From: Sphingomonas colocasiae
GTDB lineage: Bacteria; Pseudomonadota; Alphaproteobacteria; Sphingomonadales; Sphingomonadaceae
Reading direction: 5' to 3'
DNA length: 64,000 bases
NCBI RefSeq assembly: GCF_019880585.1
Contig: NZ_JAINVV010000006.1
Location: forward strand, 62,001-126,000
Numbering within the stretch: position 1 is the stretch's first letter; every line of letters begins with the position of its first letter. A program made the position numbers and the translations under genes. Below, piece by piece: positions 32,374 to 42,717 of the stretch. The notes below the pieces were generated by a model that was not told where the DNA came from, made no database searches, and was given only the letters and a program-made list of their open reading frames with translations.

Positions 32374-33483
32374 ATGATCAAGGTGACCGTGACTGAACCA
32401 GACAGGCCGGAGCGACGCCGCAGGACGCTCGCCCCTCTCACCATCCCGCAGATCGCCCACGGTGGCCTGCAGGAAAGCCAATCCCTCGACTTCAAGCGCG
32501 AGGTGAACATCGACAAGTTCGAGGGAAAGATCCGTCTGCTCGACGATGTCGTGGCCTTCCTCAACCGAGGGCCCGCACGCATCGTGGTGGGCGTAGAGGA
32601 GAAGGGTGGCCGGTTCGACAGCTTCCGTCCAATTCCCGGTGACGCCGATAAAGCGGCGCTGCGGATCCAAACGCTCATCCAGGACAGCATAGCGCCAGTT
32701 CCATTGGACGTTCAGGTTGTGCCGCTGCACCTTGAGGCCGGCTTCATCCTCGATATCCAGATTCCGCAGCATTCCGGCGCGCCATTCATGAACCGTCTCT
32801 CCGGAGGCTATCTGATCCGATCGGGCGCTCGGAACCTTCCGATCGACCCGGGGATGCTGCGAAGCCGGTTCGTGGAGGAGTCGGCGTGGATGGCACGGCT
32901 CGAGGAACTCACAGCCAGCGAAGACGTCAGAGTGCAGGCGGGTGGACGCCTGGCGATGCGGCAGGCGCTCAGGATCGGCATCCTCCCGCAGGAACACTTC
33001 GACCATCATCGTCACGCTTTCGAACAGGGCGATCAGATCCGATATCCGGGTCCGGTGTTCCACCCGCATTCCGATCCCTGGTTCAAGGCCGTGGAAGACG
33101 GACACGAGATCATCGCCATCGACCTGAAGCCTCAGGGGGTCGAGCGCCTGTTCGTCCGGGACGACTGGTTCGTGCACGCCCATGCCGCCTTCGCCATTCG
33201 ACAGCTGAGCGGCGAAGGGCGCCTGGGAATGCACGAGTTCAACGAGGAAGTGAAACGCTATCTGGGCGAGCTTGCGGCCTTCTTCGTCATGCAGGAAGTC
33301 GAAGGTCCGTTCGCGATCACCTTGGCACTTCAGTCACTGGGCGAGAGCGAGCATTTCGGTGCCTGGTTCCCTCGGACGAATGTCGTTCGAACTCTGCGCC
33401 CCCGGATAGTCGGGTCGCTCGATGAGCCGACGTTCATCGACGATTTCCTCCGGAAGGTTCGGCAATCCTCTATCTTCGGTTAG
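32374..33483 (+). CDS. AlbA_2 (Schlafen-type) domain protein
   Basis: Protein of 369 residues. Residues ~28-150 form an AlbA_2/Schlafen core: ESQSLDFKREVN, then VVAFLNRGPARIVVGVEE, and later HSGAPFMNRLSGGYLIRSGA; this fold is found in putative DNA-binding or nuclease proteins of defence islands. The C-terminal ~200 residues are not recognised. No helicase domain is attached. The last 14 bp overlap tail-to-tail with the large gene on the other strand. The ribosome-binding site is weak. It may act alone or with the convergent neighbour; function is not shown by the sequence. Confidence 0.75.
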   Translation: MIKVTVTEPDRPERRRRTLAPLTIPQIAHGGLQESQSLDFKREVNIDKFEGKIRLLDDVVAFLNRGPARIVVGVEEKGGRFDSFRPIPGDADKAALRIQTLIQDSIAPVPLDVQVVPLHLEAGFILDIQIPQHSGAPFMNRLSGGYLIRSGARNLPIDPGMLRSRFVEESAWMARLEELTASEDVRVQAGGRLAMRQALRIGILPQEHFDHHRHAFEQGDQIRYPGPVFHPHSDPWFKAVEDGHEIIAIDLKPQGVERLFVRDDWFVHAHAAFAIRQLSGEGRLGMHEFNEEVKRYLGELAAFFVMQEVEGPFAITLALQSLGESEHFGAWFPRTNVVRTLRPRIVGSLDEPTFIDDFLRKVRQSSIFG

Positions 33484-36400
33484 GCGAGAGATCAGCCGCG
33501 ATGCTGCGGAAGTCGACGATATGATCCACCAAGGCCTGGGCCCGCTTGGAGAACTGCATGGGCACCAGATGATCCGTGACCAGGGCGGAATCCAGCTGGA
33601 GTCGATCGACCGGGATGCCGGTCAGCCTGGCCAACCCAGCCGGTTGGGCCTTCAGGAATGTGATCCGGTCGAGATGCTTCTGGATGGGCGTGCGCTTGCC
33701 ACCCGGTGGAGCAAGGGTCGCATACTCCTGCAGCCTCTCCCCGATCTCCCCGATCGAGCGGGCACGCTGAAGGCGCTTGCATTCGATGGCTAGGACACGC
33801 CCGGATTCCTCGTGCCAGGCAAGGACATCGACATCTCCCAACTTCTGCTTGCCGCCGAGTTCCGTCAGCTTCACATCCGGGCGGGCCTTCCATCCGACCT
33901 CGACCATCCGATCGGCCACCCGACGGTTGAACTCATGCCCTTCACGGTTGACGGCGGTGCCGATCCAACTGCGCATCTCCTTCATTGAATACAGCTCGAC
34001 CGGCAGCAATCCCTTCCCGGTTTCGAGAAGCCGCTGGACGAAATGGTCCAGAAGGGTCGGATAGACCAGAATGACAGGATCCTCCCCGCCGCCGACCTGG
34101 AGGAACGGGCGCTGAAGGAGTGAAAGCCTTCGATTGAAGCGCCATGGATACCAGTCGCGCTTCTTGGCGCCGGCCGGATCATCCTCGTCCCACGCGGCCC
34201 GCGGACGAAGCGACAACGCATCGTAGCAGCGGTCCGCGTCGATCGCGGGCTCGTCATCCGCGGGGCCCGCGATCCGCCCGACCAGTTCGCTCCGTATGAG
34301 ACGAAGCATGTTGCTGCCAGTCGCGGCGGCCTCGTTGGCCAATCCGCTCGCAAGCCGAACCAGCCCCTGCAGGCTGATCGCGTATTCGGCTTCGATCGCC
34401 GCCTTCCACTGCATGTCGATCTTCAAGGCGGATGCAGCCGGAACTGAGCTGAAATTGCTCCCGTAATCCTTCGCGGAGCCCCGAAAATCGCGCTCTCCCT
34501 GGGCCTCGTAATAGGGGCGCTGCTGGGTCCGCTGGAACGAGCCGTCGAAGGTCAACGCACCACTAGGGGTGACGACGGGCATACTCGCGACCAGATCCCA
34601 GCGGATCGCGTCGCTCTGGTTGGCACACTCGATGATGACCGCGACATCGGCGAGCATTTCATCGAAGTCGGCCTGGGTGACATCCATGCCGCCCGCCTCC
34701 GGACATGTGCATATCGCCATCTCCGCGATCACGCGGCTGGCGAGCGATGCCATGCCGCGCTTCGACTCCATGTGGTTGAACGCCGATACGATGTCCGCCT
34801 GGTCGCGATACAGCGCAAGAAGCGCCGACGCGGTCTGCGCCCATTGCTGCCGATCCCATGCGACACGATCGTGATTGTTCAGCGTGAAGGTGGCCAACCT
34901 CTCCCGATCCAACGTCATCATCAGCGCACGGACGCGGGCCCAGACCGCCTCGACGGCGGCGTTCAGAATGGTGGATGCGTCGTCTTTAGACAGCGTGCCG
35001 CTACCACCGGTCCATCCCGAAACGCCGGCCAGATCAAGGCGACTCCATGAAAGATCCTCCTGCTGGAGCAGGCGAGGCCGTCCGAGACCCGCGGCGGCAT
35101 AAACCAGCGCGCTCGGTGTGCGAGGCGGCAGCATGTGGAAGAAACGCGCCTGCGTCGACCCGGCAATATCGAGGGACAGGGCCTCGACCCCATCATGGTC
35201 GATGTCCGCGCCTGACAGAGCGAAGGCTCCGCGGATGATCGCCCCAATAATCAGGCGCTCACCTATGTTCTCGGCCCGACCAAAACTTCGGAGATGGTCC
35301 GCTCCGCAGGCGATCACGATAGCGCCGTCATCGAGATCCACCTTGGGCGGACCGAACGCTGCGTCCGGTGGAGGTGGCGCGCCGCCGATCTCGTCCGCAC
35401 CAGGGACGGAGATACGGATACTGATCTTGCCGGACGGGAGGTTGGGCAGCAAAGCATCCAAGCGGGGGACGGCCCGCACCAGCCAGTTCTGAGCTGCGTC
35501 CCAGACCTGATACTCCACCGACTTCCCGGTCGGCGTCACGGCTGTAGCGACCAGTTCTATCCACCAAGGACGTGACGCCGTCTCCACACAGGATAGCAGG
35601 CGTCCGCCGACGGCTTCTGCGACGCTCGAATAGAGGGGAAGCCTTTCAACCTCGCCGAAGAAGACGTCGAGGCTAGTGCGCTGGACCTCGACCCAGTGGC
35701 CCGCGCCGGGTCCTCGCGTGACATGGGCGTCGATGAGGGATCGAAGACGCTGGCGGACGTTGGCGATGAAGTTCGTCGCGATCTCGAAGGGGCCGGGCGC
35801 GACTTCGTCCGGCACGATCGCCATCGAATGCGCCTGCATGAACCCGTATAGGTTGACGAGGCCATTGACGTTATGGATCCCGTAGCCCCGGGAGGCCAGG
35901 CGACTGTCCTGGTCAAGGATCTTCCACAGACGAAGGGCGTCGAAATCATGCTCGCACCACATGCGTGCAAGGTCGGACTGCTCGATGCCCGTGAAATGCC
36001 AGCCATCTATCGATTCCGGCAGCATAGTCGCGAAGCCCCGACCGATGCCCGCGTGGACGACAACCGTCATCCCTCGGCGATAGCCCGCCTTGCCGGCCAA
36101 TTCCCTCGATGTCGCGATGAGGGCCGCAGTCAGTTCAGAGGGAAGACGCTGAAGGGAGCGAAGCCCTTGGTCCAACGCGTCGGATAGGTCTTCGTGGACA
36201 TGTACCACGTGGATCACGCCGCCATCGTCGAATTCAGCCACGAAGTCGCGACAGCGCTCGATCAGGGGCTGCGGTGACCGGATGCCCTTGATCCGAAGGC
36301 CCGCCAGCCCCGGGCCCGCCAGTTCAGCCAGATGGAGGTTCGCGACGAGATCCTCCACCTCGGGCAGATCTCCCGCTTCGCGCGCGCACTCGATGATGTA

Positions 36401-37216
36401 CCTGCGGATGGCGGCGCCTATGGCGGTCGGAAGCGCCACGACGATGGCTTTGCCATTCCATATGAGCGGCCGCCTCTCGAACGTCGTATTGCCGAGGGTC
36501 TCGCCTTCGATCTGAGCCCGATGCTCTTCCAGAAGTACAAACGGGCGGAGCAACGGTGCGCGTATGGCGAGGCCACGCAGGTCGCTGACCGAGAAGGTCA
36601 CCCGACCTTTCGCCTCCTCCAGGTCTTTGCTGACGATCCGCAGTTTCTGCCTCGGCCGTCCCGCCGACAGAGCATACCTTTCCAAGCCGCTCCGCTCGGC
36701 GAGGACGTCACTCAGCTTGAGCAGCGCAAGGCAGGAAGATAGAGCTTCCGCAGCCCATTCACGGTCGCTGAAGCGTAGCACTGCCTGCAGCAGCGCCCTG
36801 ACACCAGTATCGTTGTCACCCCACAGTCCATCGAACAGGCGCCGATTGCCTTCGGGAGAGGGGACGTTCGACACGAAGACGTCTTCGACCGGATCCTCAA
36901 GCTGACCGATGTCGTCACGCAGCAGAGCATCGTTCAGCCACTCGCGCAGATGCGCTGCGGATGGCGCGCGTGCACCATCCGCATGCACGGCCGCTAGGGA
37001 GGAGAGCATCTCGAGCCTGAAGGTCGCCGGCTGATTTTCGGATTCCGTGAGAAGTCCGCCTACAGCAGTCGCCAACTCGTGAAATGAGCAACGGCTCAGG
37101 CGACGTGTAAGCGCCGAAAGCCGAACTGAGGTGCCGGACAGTCTCAGCGTGGCGTCAGATGCGGCCAACGCACCGAAACTCCTCCACGCATTCCATTTCA
37201 TATCTTCACGAGCCAT
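33470..37216 (-). CDS. Very large protein with C-terminal PD-(D/E)XK-like motif
   Basis: Protein of 1248 residues without a family name I can give. Most of it shows no known motif. Near the C-terminus (about 1127-1150) GDVDVLAWHEESGRVLAIECKR has the D-V-D ... E-C-K layout of PD-(D/E)XK nucleases, followed by a helix (SIGEIGERLQEY). No Walker A or helicase motif is visible, and no signal peptide. Start at 37216 is likely (GGAG close upstream) but ATG 37201 is possible. It converges on the AlbA_2 gene with a 14-bp overlap and has an independent promoter region. A DNA-targeting defence role is inference from the motif and neighbours. Confidence 0.75.
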   Translation of the reverse strand: MAREDMKWNAWRSFGALAASDATLRLSGTSVRLSALTRRLSRCSFHELATAVGGLLTESENQPATFRLEMLSSLAAVHADGARAPSAAHLREWLNDALLRDDIGQLEDPVEDVFVSNVPSPEGNRRLFDGLWGDNDTGVRALLQAVLRFSDREWAAEALSSCLALLKLSDVLAERSGLERYALSAGRPRQKLRIVSKDLEEAKGRVTFSVSDLRGLAIRAPLLRPFVLLEEHRAQIEGETLGNTTFERRPLIWNGKAIVVALPTAIGAAIRRYIIECAREAGDLPEVEDLVANLHLAELAGPGLAGLRIKGIRSPQPLIERCRDFVAEFDDGGVIHVVHVHEDLSDALDQGLRSLQRLPSELTAALIATSRELAGKAGYRRGMTVVVHAGIGRGFATMLPESIDGWHFTGIEQSDLARMWCEHDFDALRLWKILDQDSRLASRGYGIHNVNGLVNLYGFMQAHSMAIVPDEVAPGPFEIATNFIANVRQRLRSLIDAHVTRGPGAGHWVEVQRTSLDVFFGEVERLPLYSSVAEAVGGRLLSCVETASRPWWIELVATAVTPTGKSVEYQVWDAAQNWLVRAVPRLDALLPNLPSGKISIRISVPGADEIGGAPPPPDAAFGPPKVDLDDGAIVIACGADHLRSFGRAENIGERLIIGAIIRGAFALSGADIDHDGVEALSLDIAGSTQARFFHMLPPRTPSALVYAAAGLGRPRLLQQEDLSWSRLDLAGVSGWTGGSGTLSKDDASTILNAAVEAVWARVRALMMTLDRERLATFTLNNHDRVAWDRQQWAQTASALLALYRDQADIVSAFNHMESKRGMASLASRVIAEMAICTCPEAGGMDVTQADFDEMLADVAVIIECANQSDAIRWDLVASMPVVTPSGALTFDGSFQRTQQRPYYEAQGERDFRGSAKDYGSNFSSVPAASALKIDMQWKAAIEAEYAISLQGLVRLASGLANEAAATGSNMLRLIRSELVGRIAGPADDEPAIDADRCYDALSLRPRAAWDEDDPAGAKKRDWYPWRFNRRLSLLQRPFLQVGGGEDPVILVYPTLLDHFVQRLLETGKGLLPVELYSMKEMRSWIGTAVNREGHEFNRRVADRMVEVGWKARPDVKLTELGGKQKLGDVDVLAWHEESGRVLAIECKRLQRARSIGEIGERLQEYATLAPPGGKRTPIQKHLDRITFLKAQPAGLARLTGIPVDRLQLDSALVTDHLVPMQFSKRAQALVDHIVDFRSIAADLSPNRR

Positions 37217-37439
37217 GTCTCCGGCATAGCAGATGCTGTCGTCGCGTGAGTCATACGAAAGGGGGGTGTTCGTCTTTCCACCCGACGCCTATATTGCCGG
37301 CAAGGCTCTCTACAGGAGCCTGCCGCCCGCCAGCAGCGAAGCCGTGATCGGCACTGTTCTGATGAAACGACGGTCCTCTTCGGATCCGTTGCTAGGTGGT
37401 GGGCGGGCGACGCTTGGCAGTATGGATCGGGAGAATGAC

Positions 37440-38306
37440 ATGTCCGATATCAAAGAGCTGCGCCCAAAAACCATTGCGGGCATCAAGCGGCTAGCCAAGC
37501 GGCTTCAATCCAACTCGACGCTGACCAGAAGCGCTGCGCTCAATGCTGCATCTGTGCAGGCAGGCTTCCAGAACTTCGCGCACGCCAACCATGCGATCGA
37601 TCAGGCGAAGGCTCCGTCTGCGAAAGTCCAGAGCCAACTTATGAGCCAACGCGAAGCATACCGTGTGCGCAGCCGTGCTGAATGGGTGAAGAGGATCGAC
37701 AGCGTACCGGGTGCCTCCGGCTCCGCCTCCCTATCTTGGGACACGCTTGCAGAGATGGCCCGCGTGCTGGACGCATTCATGGGATCCGGGCAAAATCATT
37801 GCCACTTCCCGGCTGGTGGCGGCCACGACCTCACCGGTGTGCGCCTCTCGCGGTCTGAGCCCGGCTGTCTCGAATTCCGCGTTACCAATAGTCTTGTCTA
37901 CATTGGGCGGCCCGTTCGTCTCCGACTGGAGCGCATCGAGGCTGAGCCGGCGGAATCCTACCTCTACATTGAGCAGATGGAACTGGCGGAGTCCGGGGTG
38001 TATCTCACGGATGAAGACGATGACACGCCGAGACGTATCCGCGACCAGGAGGAGCTCGTCGATCTTGGCGGTGGGGAGTATGCGGAGCGCGGCGCGTGGG
38101 ACCGCGGCTTCACAAATGACCCCGAGGATCCCCTGCCCGATTCCGCACGATTGGTGAACCGGATACTACGCGGCGATCTCATGCTGGTCGGCAAGGCCAG
38201 CGTCTGGAACGGCAGCGGGCAGACCTACAATGGCCTGCATAACAAGCTGGGCTCGTCAGGTGTGAGGCAGCTGATCGAGACCGGGCTGGCGCGTCGGGCC
38301 GTATAG
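37440..38306 (+). CDS. DUF5623-like protein
   Basis: Protein of 288 residues. The N-terminal ~75 residues (ELRPKTIAGIKRLAKRLQ, then AALNAASVQAGFQNFAHA) match the helical start of DUF5623 proteins, a family of unknown function often seen on accessory DNA. The rest is a mixed alpha/beta domain ending LGSSGVRQLIETGLARR. The frame is open to 37233, but ATG 37440 (MSDIKELRPK) has GGGAGAATG upstream and fits the family start. Divergent from the 1248-residue gene; no operon partner. Confidence 0.6.
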   Translation: MSDIKELRPKTIAGIKRLAKRLQSNSTLTRSAALNAASVQAGFQNFAHANHAIDQAKAPSAKVQSQLMSQREAYRVRSRAEWVKRIDSVPGASGSASLSWDTLAEMARVLDAFMGSGQNHCHFPAGGGHDLTGVRLSRSEPGCLEFRVTNSLVYIGRPVRLRLERIEAEPAESYLYIEQMELAESGVYLTDEDDDTPRRIRDQEELVDLGGGEYAERGAWDRGFTNDPEDPLPDSARLVNRILRGDLMLVGKASVWNGSGQTYNGLHNKLGSSGVRQLIETGLARRAV

Positions 38307-38996
38307 CGACCGAACTCCGGCCCGTTCGGGTGGTGGAAAGCCCCTCGCCAGACGAAAGGGCAGCGCGGGATAGGCGAAAACGGGAACGGCGCCGGCCGGT
38401 GCGGATGCGTCGTCCTGGTCAACGTGTGGAGTGAATGCGGGGATTGCGATTACGGAGACGACGCCGAAGCGACCAGGGTTCGCGCATGGTGCAGCACCCT
38501 CTATCCGTCTTAGTAGCGGCTTCCCGAATGGCTGTTTCGAGAAGCCATCGCGACGCGCCGAACGACAATGTCTGAGCGCCTACCGACCGGCAGCTTCATG
38601 ATGCTGATCGGCAGCTCTTTGCAGACCCGGACATTCGCGCCATCAGACGTGAACGGCAATATCTGGTCGGGAGCCGACTCCGCGTGAGCGTCAGCTATCC
38701 TCTCAATCCAGCTCCAAATTAGACAGTCGACTTCCGACTCGGAAATTGCCGGGCCGGTTCCGCAAAAGCTGCCGGTCGGCAATGCGCCCCACTTTCAGTC
38801 GTACGACGAGCGGTGTGCCTGACCCACGAACAGCCGTTCAGATGGACGCGCCCGTCGGCGATCATCGGGGCAGATAAATCGATTACGCGTTGCCGGACAT
38901 CTGAGTGCCCAGGTGATCCCGGGCATAGCGCGTGCAAACTGAACCAACGCCCAAGGGTCTGCGATTGGAAGCATCACAATCGCCGGCCTCGGGAGG
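38307..38996. other. Intergenic region without a supported gene
   Basis: About 690 bp. Several short open frames on both strands lack ribosome-binding sites and recognisable products. CAAAAGCTGCCG (38763-38774) and TTCAGTCGTA words recur in the gap at 43.5 kb, so it appears to hold members of the same degenerate intergenic repeats. Confidence 0.45.
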
Positions 38997-39662
38997 CTAA
39001 GGGGCAGTGAGGGGCGCGGCAGCGACCATGTCGACAAAGATGTGGCGCAGGCGAATGGTGTGGTCCGGGGTCTGGGCCAGCGCGTTCTCCAACACTGCGA
39101 GAGCCATGGGATGCGAGGCGCTGGGCACGAGGACGGCTTCCTTGCCATAGGCATTTTGAATGCGCTGGTCGATCGTTGTTACGATGCCGCCGACCGGCAA
39201 GGTCAGCACATAGCCGAGCATGAATCCCCAATCATGACCATTGGCGTATTGGCCGCTAGCAAAGCGCTCAACGCCTTGAGTCACATAACTGGCGCTAAGG
39301 CTAGGTTTGGCTGCGTCGACGCGCTTGCACTCGATTGCGACGAAGGCGTCTTCATTGCCGAACTGGTGGGAGAACTGCAGGGTAATATCGATACGGCCGA
39401 GAATCGCCGGATCGTTAGTCGCCATGTTGTCGACTTCATGCTCGCCGCGAACCTGCAGATTGGTGATCCCGAGCGCGCGTTTGACGCGCCGTATCGCTTT
39501 TCGAACGACGATCGTCGTCGGCACCTCGAGCATACCCGGCGTGACGTGCTGCCGCGCTTCGTCGACACCGCGGCATACGAGGTCGAGGACAGTGTCGACT
39601 TCGTCCGAGGATAGCGCGAACGCCGGGTTGCCATAGGGTTGATCAGGCCCGAGGAGCGCCAT
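38997..39662 (-). CDS. PD-(D/E)XK-like nuclease of a restriction-modification operon
   Basis: Protein of 221 residues with a restriction-endonuclease-like motif: D92 in GRIDITLQF and E111-C-K113 in AFVAIECKRVD, an N-terminal helix and a following ASYVTQGVERF segment. It starts inside the 3' end of the methyltransferase gene (20-bp overlap) and is the last gene of a three-gene minus-strand operon. The likely role is the cleavage partner of the methyltransferase. No classical restriction enzyme name is implied. Confidence 0.7.
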   Translation of the reverse strand: MALLGPDQPYGNPAFALSSDEVDTVLDLVCRGVDEARQHVTPGMLEVPTTIVVRKAIRRVKRALGITNLQVRGEHEVDNMATNDPAILGRIDITLQFSHQFGNEDAFVAIECKRVDAAKPSLSASYVTQGVERFASGQYANGHDWGFMLGYVLTLPVGGIVTTIDQRIQNAYGKEAVLVPSASHPMALAVLENALAQTPDHTIRLRHIFVDMVAAAPLTAP

Positions 39663-42600
39663 CGCGCCTCCGCAGCCAATGGTCGGCTAATATCACGTCG
39701 GCATCGTTGAGCCCGATCGTGCGAGTCCAATATCGCCGTTCAGAAGGCTTCAGAATGAACAGGGCATCGTCGCTGTAGATGCGCAGTTGCCGACGCTCGT
39801 TGAGATAAGGCGGGACGTCCGCGTCGAACCGGCCGCGGAGTAAGCGGGCGAGACCAGCCAGATCGTTCCGGTCGCCGTCGCGCACGACCGGCGTTGTACC
39901 GGGGGCGCCCGGTGCCATGTTCAGGCGTACTGCGGTGACCCCGGGGATAAGTCGATCGCAGTCCGGTGCGATCAGCTTTTCATCATAGACATGCGCCTCA
40001 AGATGCCGCTCTCCCCGGGCACGTAGATAGGCGTTCACGGTGGCGACGACCTGGCCCGCGTAGTTTCGCATGTCGGCGTCACCGGCAGACAGCACGAATC
40101 CGGCCCGTTCAACACGGTTCTCAAAAATGAGGTACCGTGCCTTATCGACGGCTTCGGACGCGAGGACCGCTTCCTCCGGTTCGAGTTCGTACAGGTCGAA
40201 CACGGCGCGATCGAGCGCCTTCAAAATCTCGGAGTCGCCCGGGCTACGCGCCGCAGCCCGCTCGGCATCGATGACGGCTGTGATTTGAGCGTTGTCGACC
40301 GCGTCGAAGTGAGGAACGCGTAGCGAAAGCAGATCGTGCGGTTGGACAGTCGGGCGCTCCAGCCCCCATGTCGGACCACCCAAAGCGCACTGAAACGAGG
40401 TCAGGGACGAATTGAGGATGCCGGAGAGCAGATAGGCGAAGCGGGTATCTGCTTCCGCGAAAGAAATGCCGAAAAAGCTCTCGGTGTACAGTCGGTCCAC
40501 GTCCGCAACCGCACAACTATAGCGACCACGCTGCGCTGCGACTTCAGAGCCAACCTTGGAGCATAGAAGCAATGGCCCCTTGAATATTGCGCGGGAGCGG
40601 GTGCGGTGGAGGGTTTCGTGTTCGAAAGCGTCGAGTGAGCTGCGCAGCCAGAAGGGCGTGAAATTATCCGGCGTTACGACCTTCAGGTCGAAATAGTCTG
40701 CGGGGCTCTTGGTCTGCCCCTTGCCGTTGACCTTGAACCCCTGTCCGCGATGCGTGCGAGCATGAAGGCCGATCCGGTCGAGTGCCTCTCCCAAGGTAGG
40801 AAATTCGCGCTCGAGACGATCGATCAGCCATCCGTCGCGTACGGATCCGAACGTCGCTGCCTTCAGGAACGGCGGGACAGACAAAACGCGATCCAACGGG
40901 ATCGAACGAATTTCGCTTGGCCCAACATGAAAGACGCCGGTCCGACGGAAGTCCGGTGTCCACGGGATCGACCCGACCAGAAGCCTATCCTCGGCGGTCG
41001 ACAGGGCACAGCGCGCCAGAAACAGCAGGGCCGGCCCGACCGCGTCGGGAAACAGCTTTTCCCGGCGAAGATAGGACAGGTTGATCAACGCCGTCGGCGC
41101 CATGCGCTTCAGCAAGTCGCTTCGCGCGGCAACTGCTTGGCGATCCTTCGAGAAGAATGGCGTGGCCTTCATGACCATGCCAACCCGCCCGGTCTCACCG
41201 GCAAGGCGGGCGGCTAGGGTCAGAAACGCCCAATCAGGGCTTCGGCGCGGCCGAGGCGTATTGTCCTGCTGCGTCGACGGCTTTGCGACCGGCACGGTCT
41301 GGCTGACGAACGTCCAGGGAGGATTGCCGACCACAGCCGAGAAGGTGGTCGAGCTGATCTTATCCGGAAGCGCGCCGAGAGAATTCGCCTCGAACAGCGT
41401 GCGCCCGATCAGTCGATCGAATTTAAGGTCGGCGAGATCGTTGATCGGATCTTCGTCGAGTTCGAGCGCGGCGAGATACAGGCTGAAAGCGGCAATGCCG
41501 AGCGCCGACCGGTTGATGTCTATTCCGAACAACTGCCCGTAGAGCACTTGCCTGACGGTATTGCGCGACGCCGGGCCGCCTTCGCTCGCGCGCCATACCA
41601 GTCGCCGGAAGGCCTCGACCAGGAACGCGCCCGAGCCGCAAGCCGGATCGATAACCGTGCCGCCGGCGGGGAATTGTTCGAAGACCGGATCGAGAGTCAG
41701 GTGAACCAGTTCGACCGGCGTGTAGTGGAGGCTCTGGGCGTTGGCTTCGTCGAGTGCGCTCGATCGGGCAAATTGCTGGTAAATCGAGCTGATGAGGTCG
41801 ATCGGAATGGCATTGAATCGGAATCGAAACAATCGGCCCTGCCCCTTGCGATCGGGGATCAGGCTGCGGCCCTCGATGAAGTCGCGGATCGGTTCCAGAT
41901 GCGCTGCCGTCAGATGCTCACGTTCCGCGCCGGGATCGTCCATGGGGAACAGATCGCCGTTGAAGGTCGCGCGTAGCCATTGGAACAGGCCAAGGGTGCT
42001 CTCCGGTGTGGCGAACATGTCGCTCAGGTCGGAGGACAGATTGCTTGGCAGGAAGGGCTGAGCCAAGCCTCGGTCGAGCAGATACCAGGTGAAGATGCAG
42101 CGCCCGACAAATCGCTGGGCGATGTCGCGGGCGAGCGCCTGTGCGCGAGGCGAGGCGTCGGCGGGCGTCAAGGCCACAAGGCGATCTTCGAGCGCGCTGA
42201 TCTCAGCCAAGAGCTCGCGATCGACGCGGTGCCTGCGATCGATGCGTGCGCCGACATTGCTGGCCCAGAACGCGCCGGTCTCGGTCGTCAATCGGCCGCA
42301 CGCTGCGTCCAGCGCGCGCAAGCGCTCGGGCGAGCCGAGATCGAAGCGATCGAGTTCGGGCGGGTCCAATTCTTCAGGCGATGCGTCGGGCGCAGCGTAG
42401 CAATCGTATAGCCGGACATCGGTGGGCGTCACAATCCAGAGTAGCGGCGCTACGCCGACGTTCCATGCCGCCTCGTACCAACCACGTAGATCGGCGGGGG
42501 TCGGCGGCGCCTCGCCCGCATCCTTGAAGATGTTGGCCGGTGCGCCCTGGGCTGAGAATACCGCATCGGCGTTCAGGCCGACGCGGTCGTCAGCGATGAC

Positions 42601-42717
42601 GGCACGCAGGCGTGGCGGGACGTCGCTCCCTGCGACCGTCATCCCGGGCGCAGGGCGGCCTTCGCTGTTGAAATAGCCCGTCGCTTCGAGCGCAGACTTG
42701 AATGCCGCGCTCGTCAT
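39643..42717 (-). CDS. N6-adenine DNA methyltransferase (Eco57I/type IIG-like)
   Basis: Protein of 1024 residues. SAM-binding motif I is DPACGSGAFLVEAFRRL (~357-372); the catalytic motif IV is NPPW (465-468) in VVGNPPWTFV, so adenine-N6 methylation is expected. The N-terminal ~340 residues and the C-terminal ~500 residues (target recognition, with QGFKVNGKGQTKSPADYF and GLERPTVQPHDLLSLRVPHF) resemble type IIG / Eco57I-class enzymes. No nuclease motif was found within it; the separate downstream nuclease gene may supply that. It overlaps the HTH gene by 4 bp (ATGA). Confidence 0.88.
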   Translation of the reverse strand: MTSAAFKSALEATGYFNSEGRPAPGMTVAGSDVPPRLRAVIADDRVGLNADAVFSAQGAPANIFKDAGEAPPTPADLRGWYEAAWNVGVAPLLWIVTPTDVRLYDCYAAPDASPEELDPPELDRFDLGSPERLRALDAACGRLTTETGAFWASNVGARIDRRHRVDRELLAEISALEDRLVALTPADASPRAQALARDIAQRFVGRCIFTWYLLDRGLAQPFLPSNLSSDLSDMFATPESTLGLFQWLRATFNGDLFPMDDPGAEREHLTAAHLEPIRDFIEGRSLIPDRKGQGRLFRFRFNAIPIDLISSIYQQFARSSALDEANAQSLHYTPVELVHLTLDPVFEQFPAGGTVIDPACGSGAFLVEAFRRLVWRASEGGPASRNTVRQVLYGQLFGIDINRSALGIAAFSLYLAALELDEDPINDLADLKFDRLIGRTLFEANSLGALPDKISSTTFSAVVGNPPWTFVSQTVPVAKPSTQQDNTPRPRRSPDWAFLTLAARLAGETGRVGMVMKATPFFSKDRQAVAARSDLLKRMAPTALINLSYLRREKLFPDAVGPALLFLARCALSTAEDRLLVGSIPWTPDFRRTGVFHVGPSEIRSIPLDRVLSVPPFLKAATFGSVRDGWLIDRLEREFPTLGEALDRIGLHARTHRGQGFKVNGKGQTKSPADYFDLKVVTPDNFTPFWLRSSLDAFEHETLHRTRSRAIFKGPLLLCSKVGSEVAAQRGRYSCAVADVDRLYTESFFGISFAEADTRFAYLLSGILNSSLTSFQCALGGPTWGLERPTVQPHDLLSLRVPHFDAVDNAQITAVIDAERAAARSPGDSEILKALDRAVFDLYELEPEEAVLASEAVDKARYLIFENRVERAGFVLSAGDADMRNYAGQVVATVNAYLRARGERHLEAHVYDEKLIAPDCDRLIPGVTAVRLNMAPGAPGTTPVVRDGDRNDLAGLARLLRGRFDADVPPYLNERRQLRIYSDDALFILKPSERRYWTRTIGLNDADVILADHWLRRRDGAPRA

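Noticed and set aside
38510-38782. Minus-strand frame of 90 codons
   Set aside because: No ribosome-binding site, no family resemblance, lies in repeat-like intergenic DNA.
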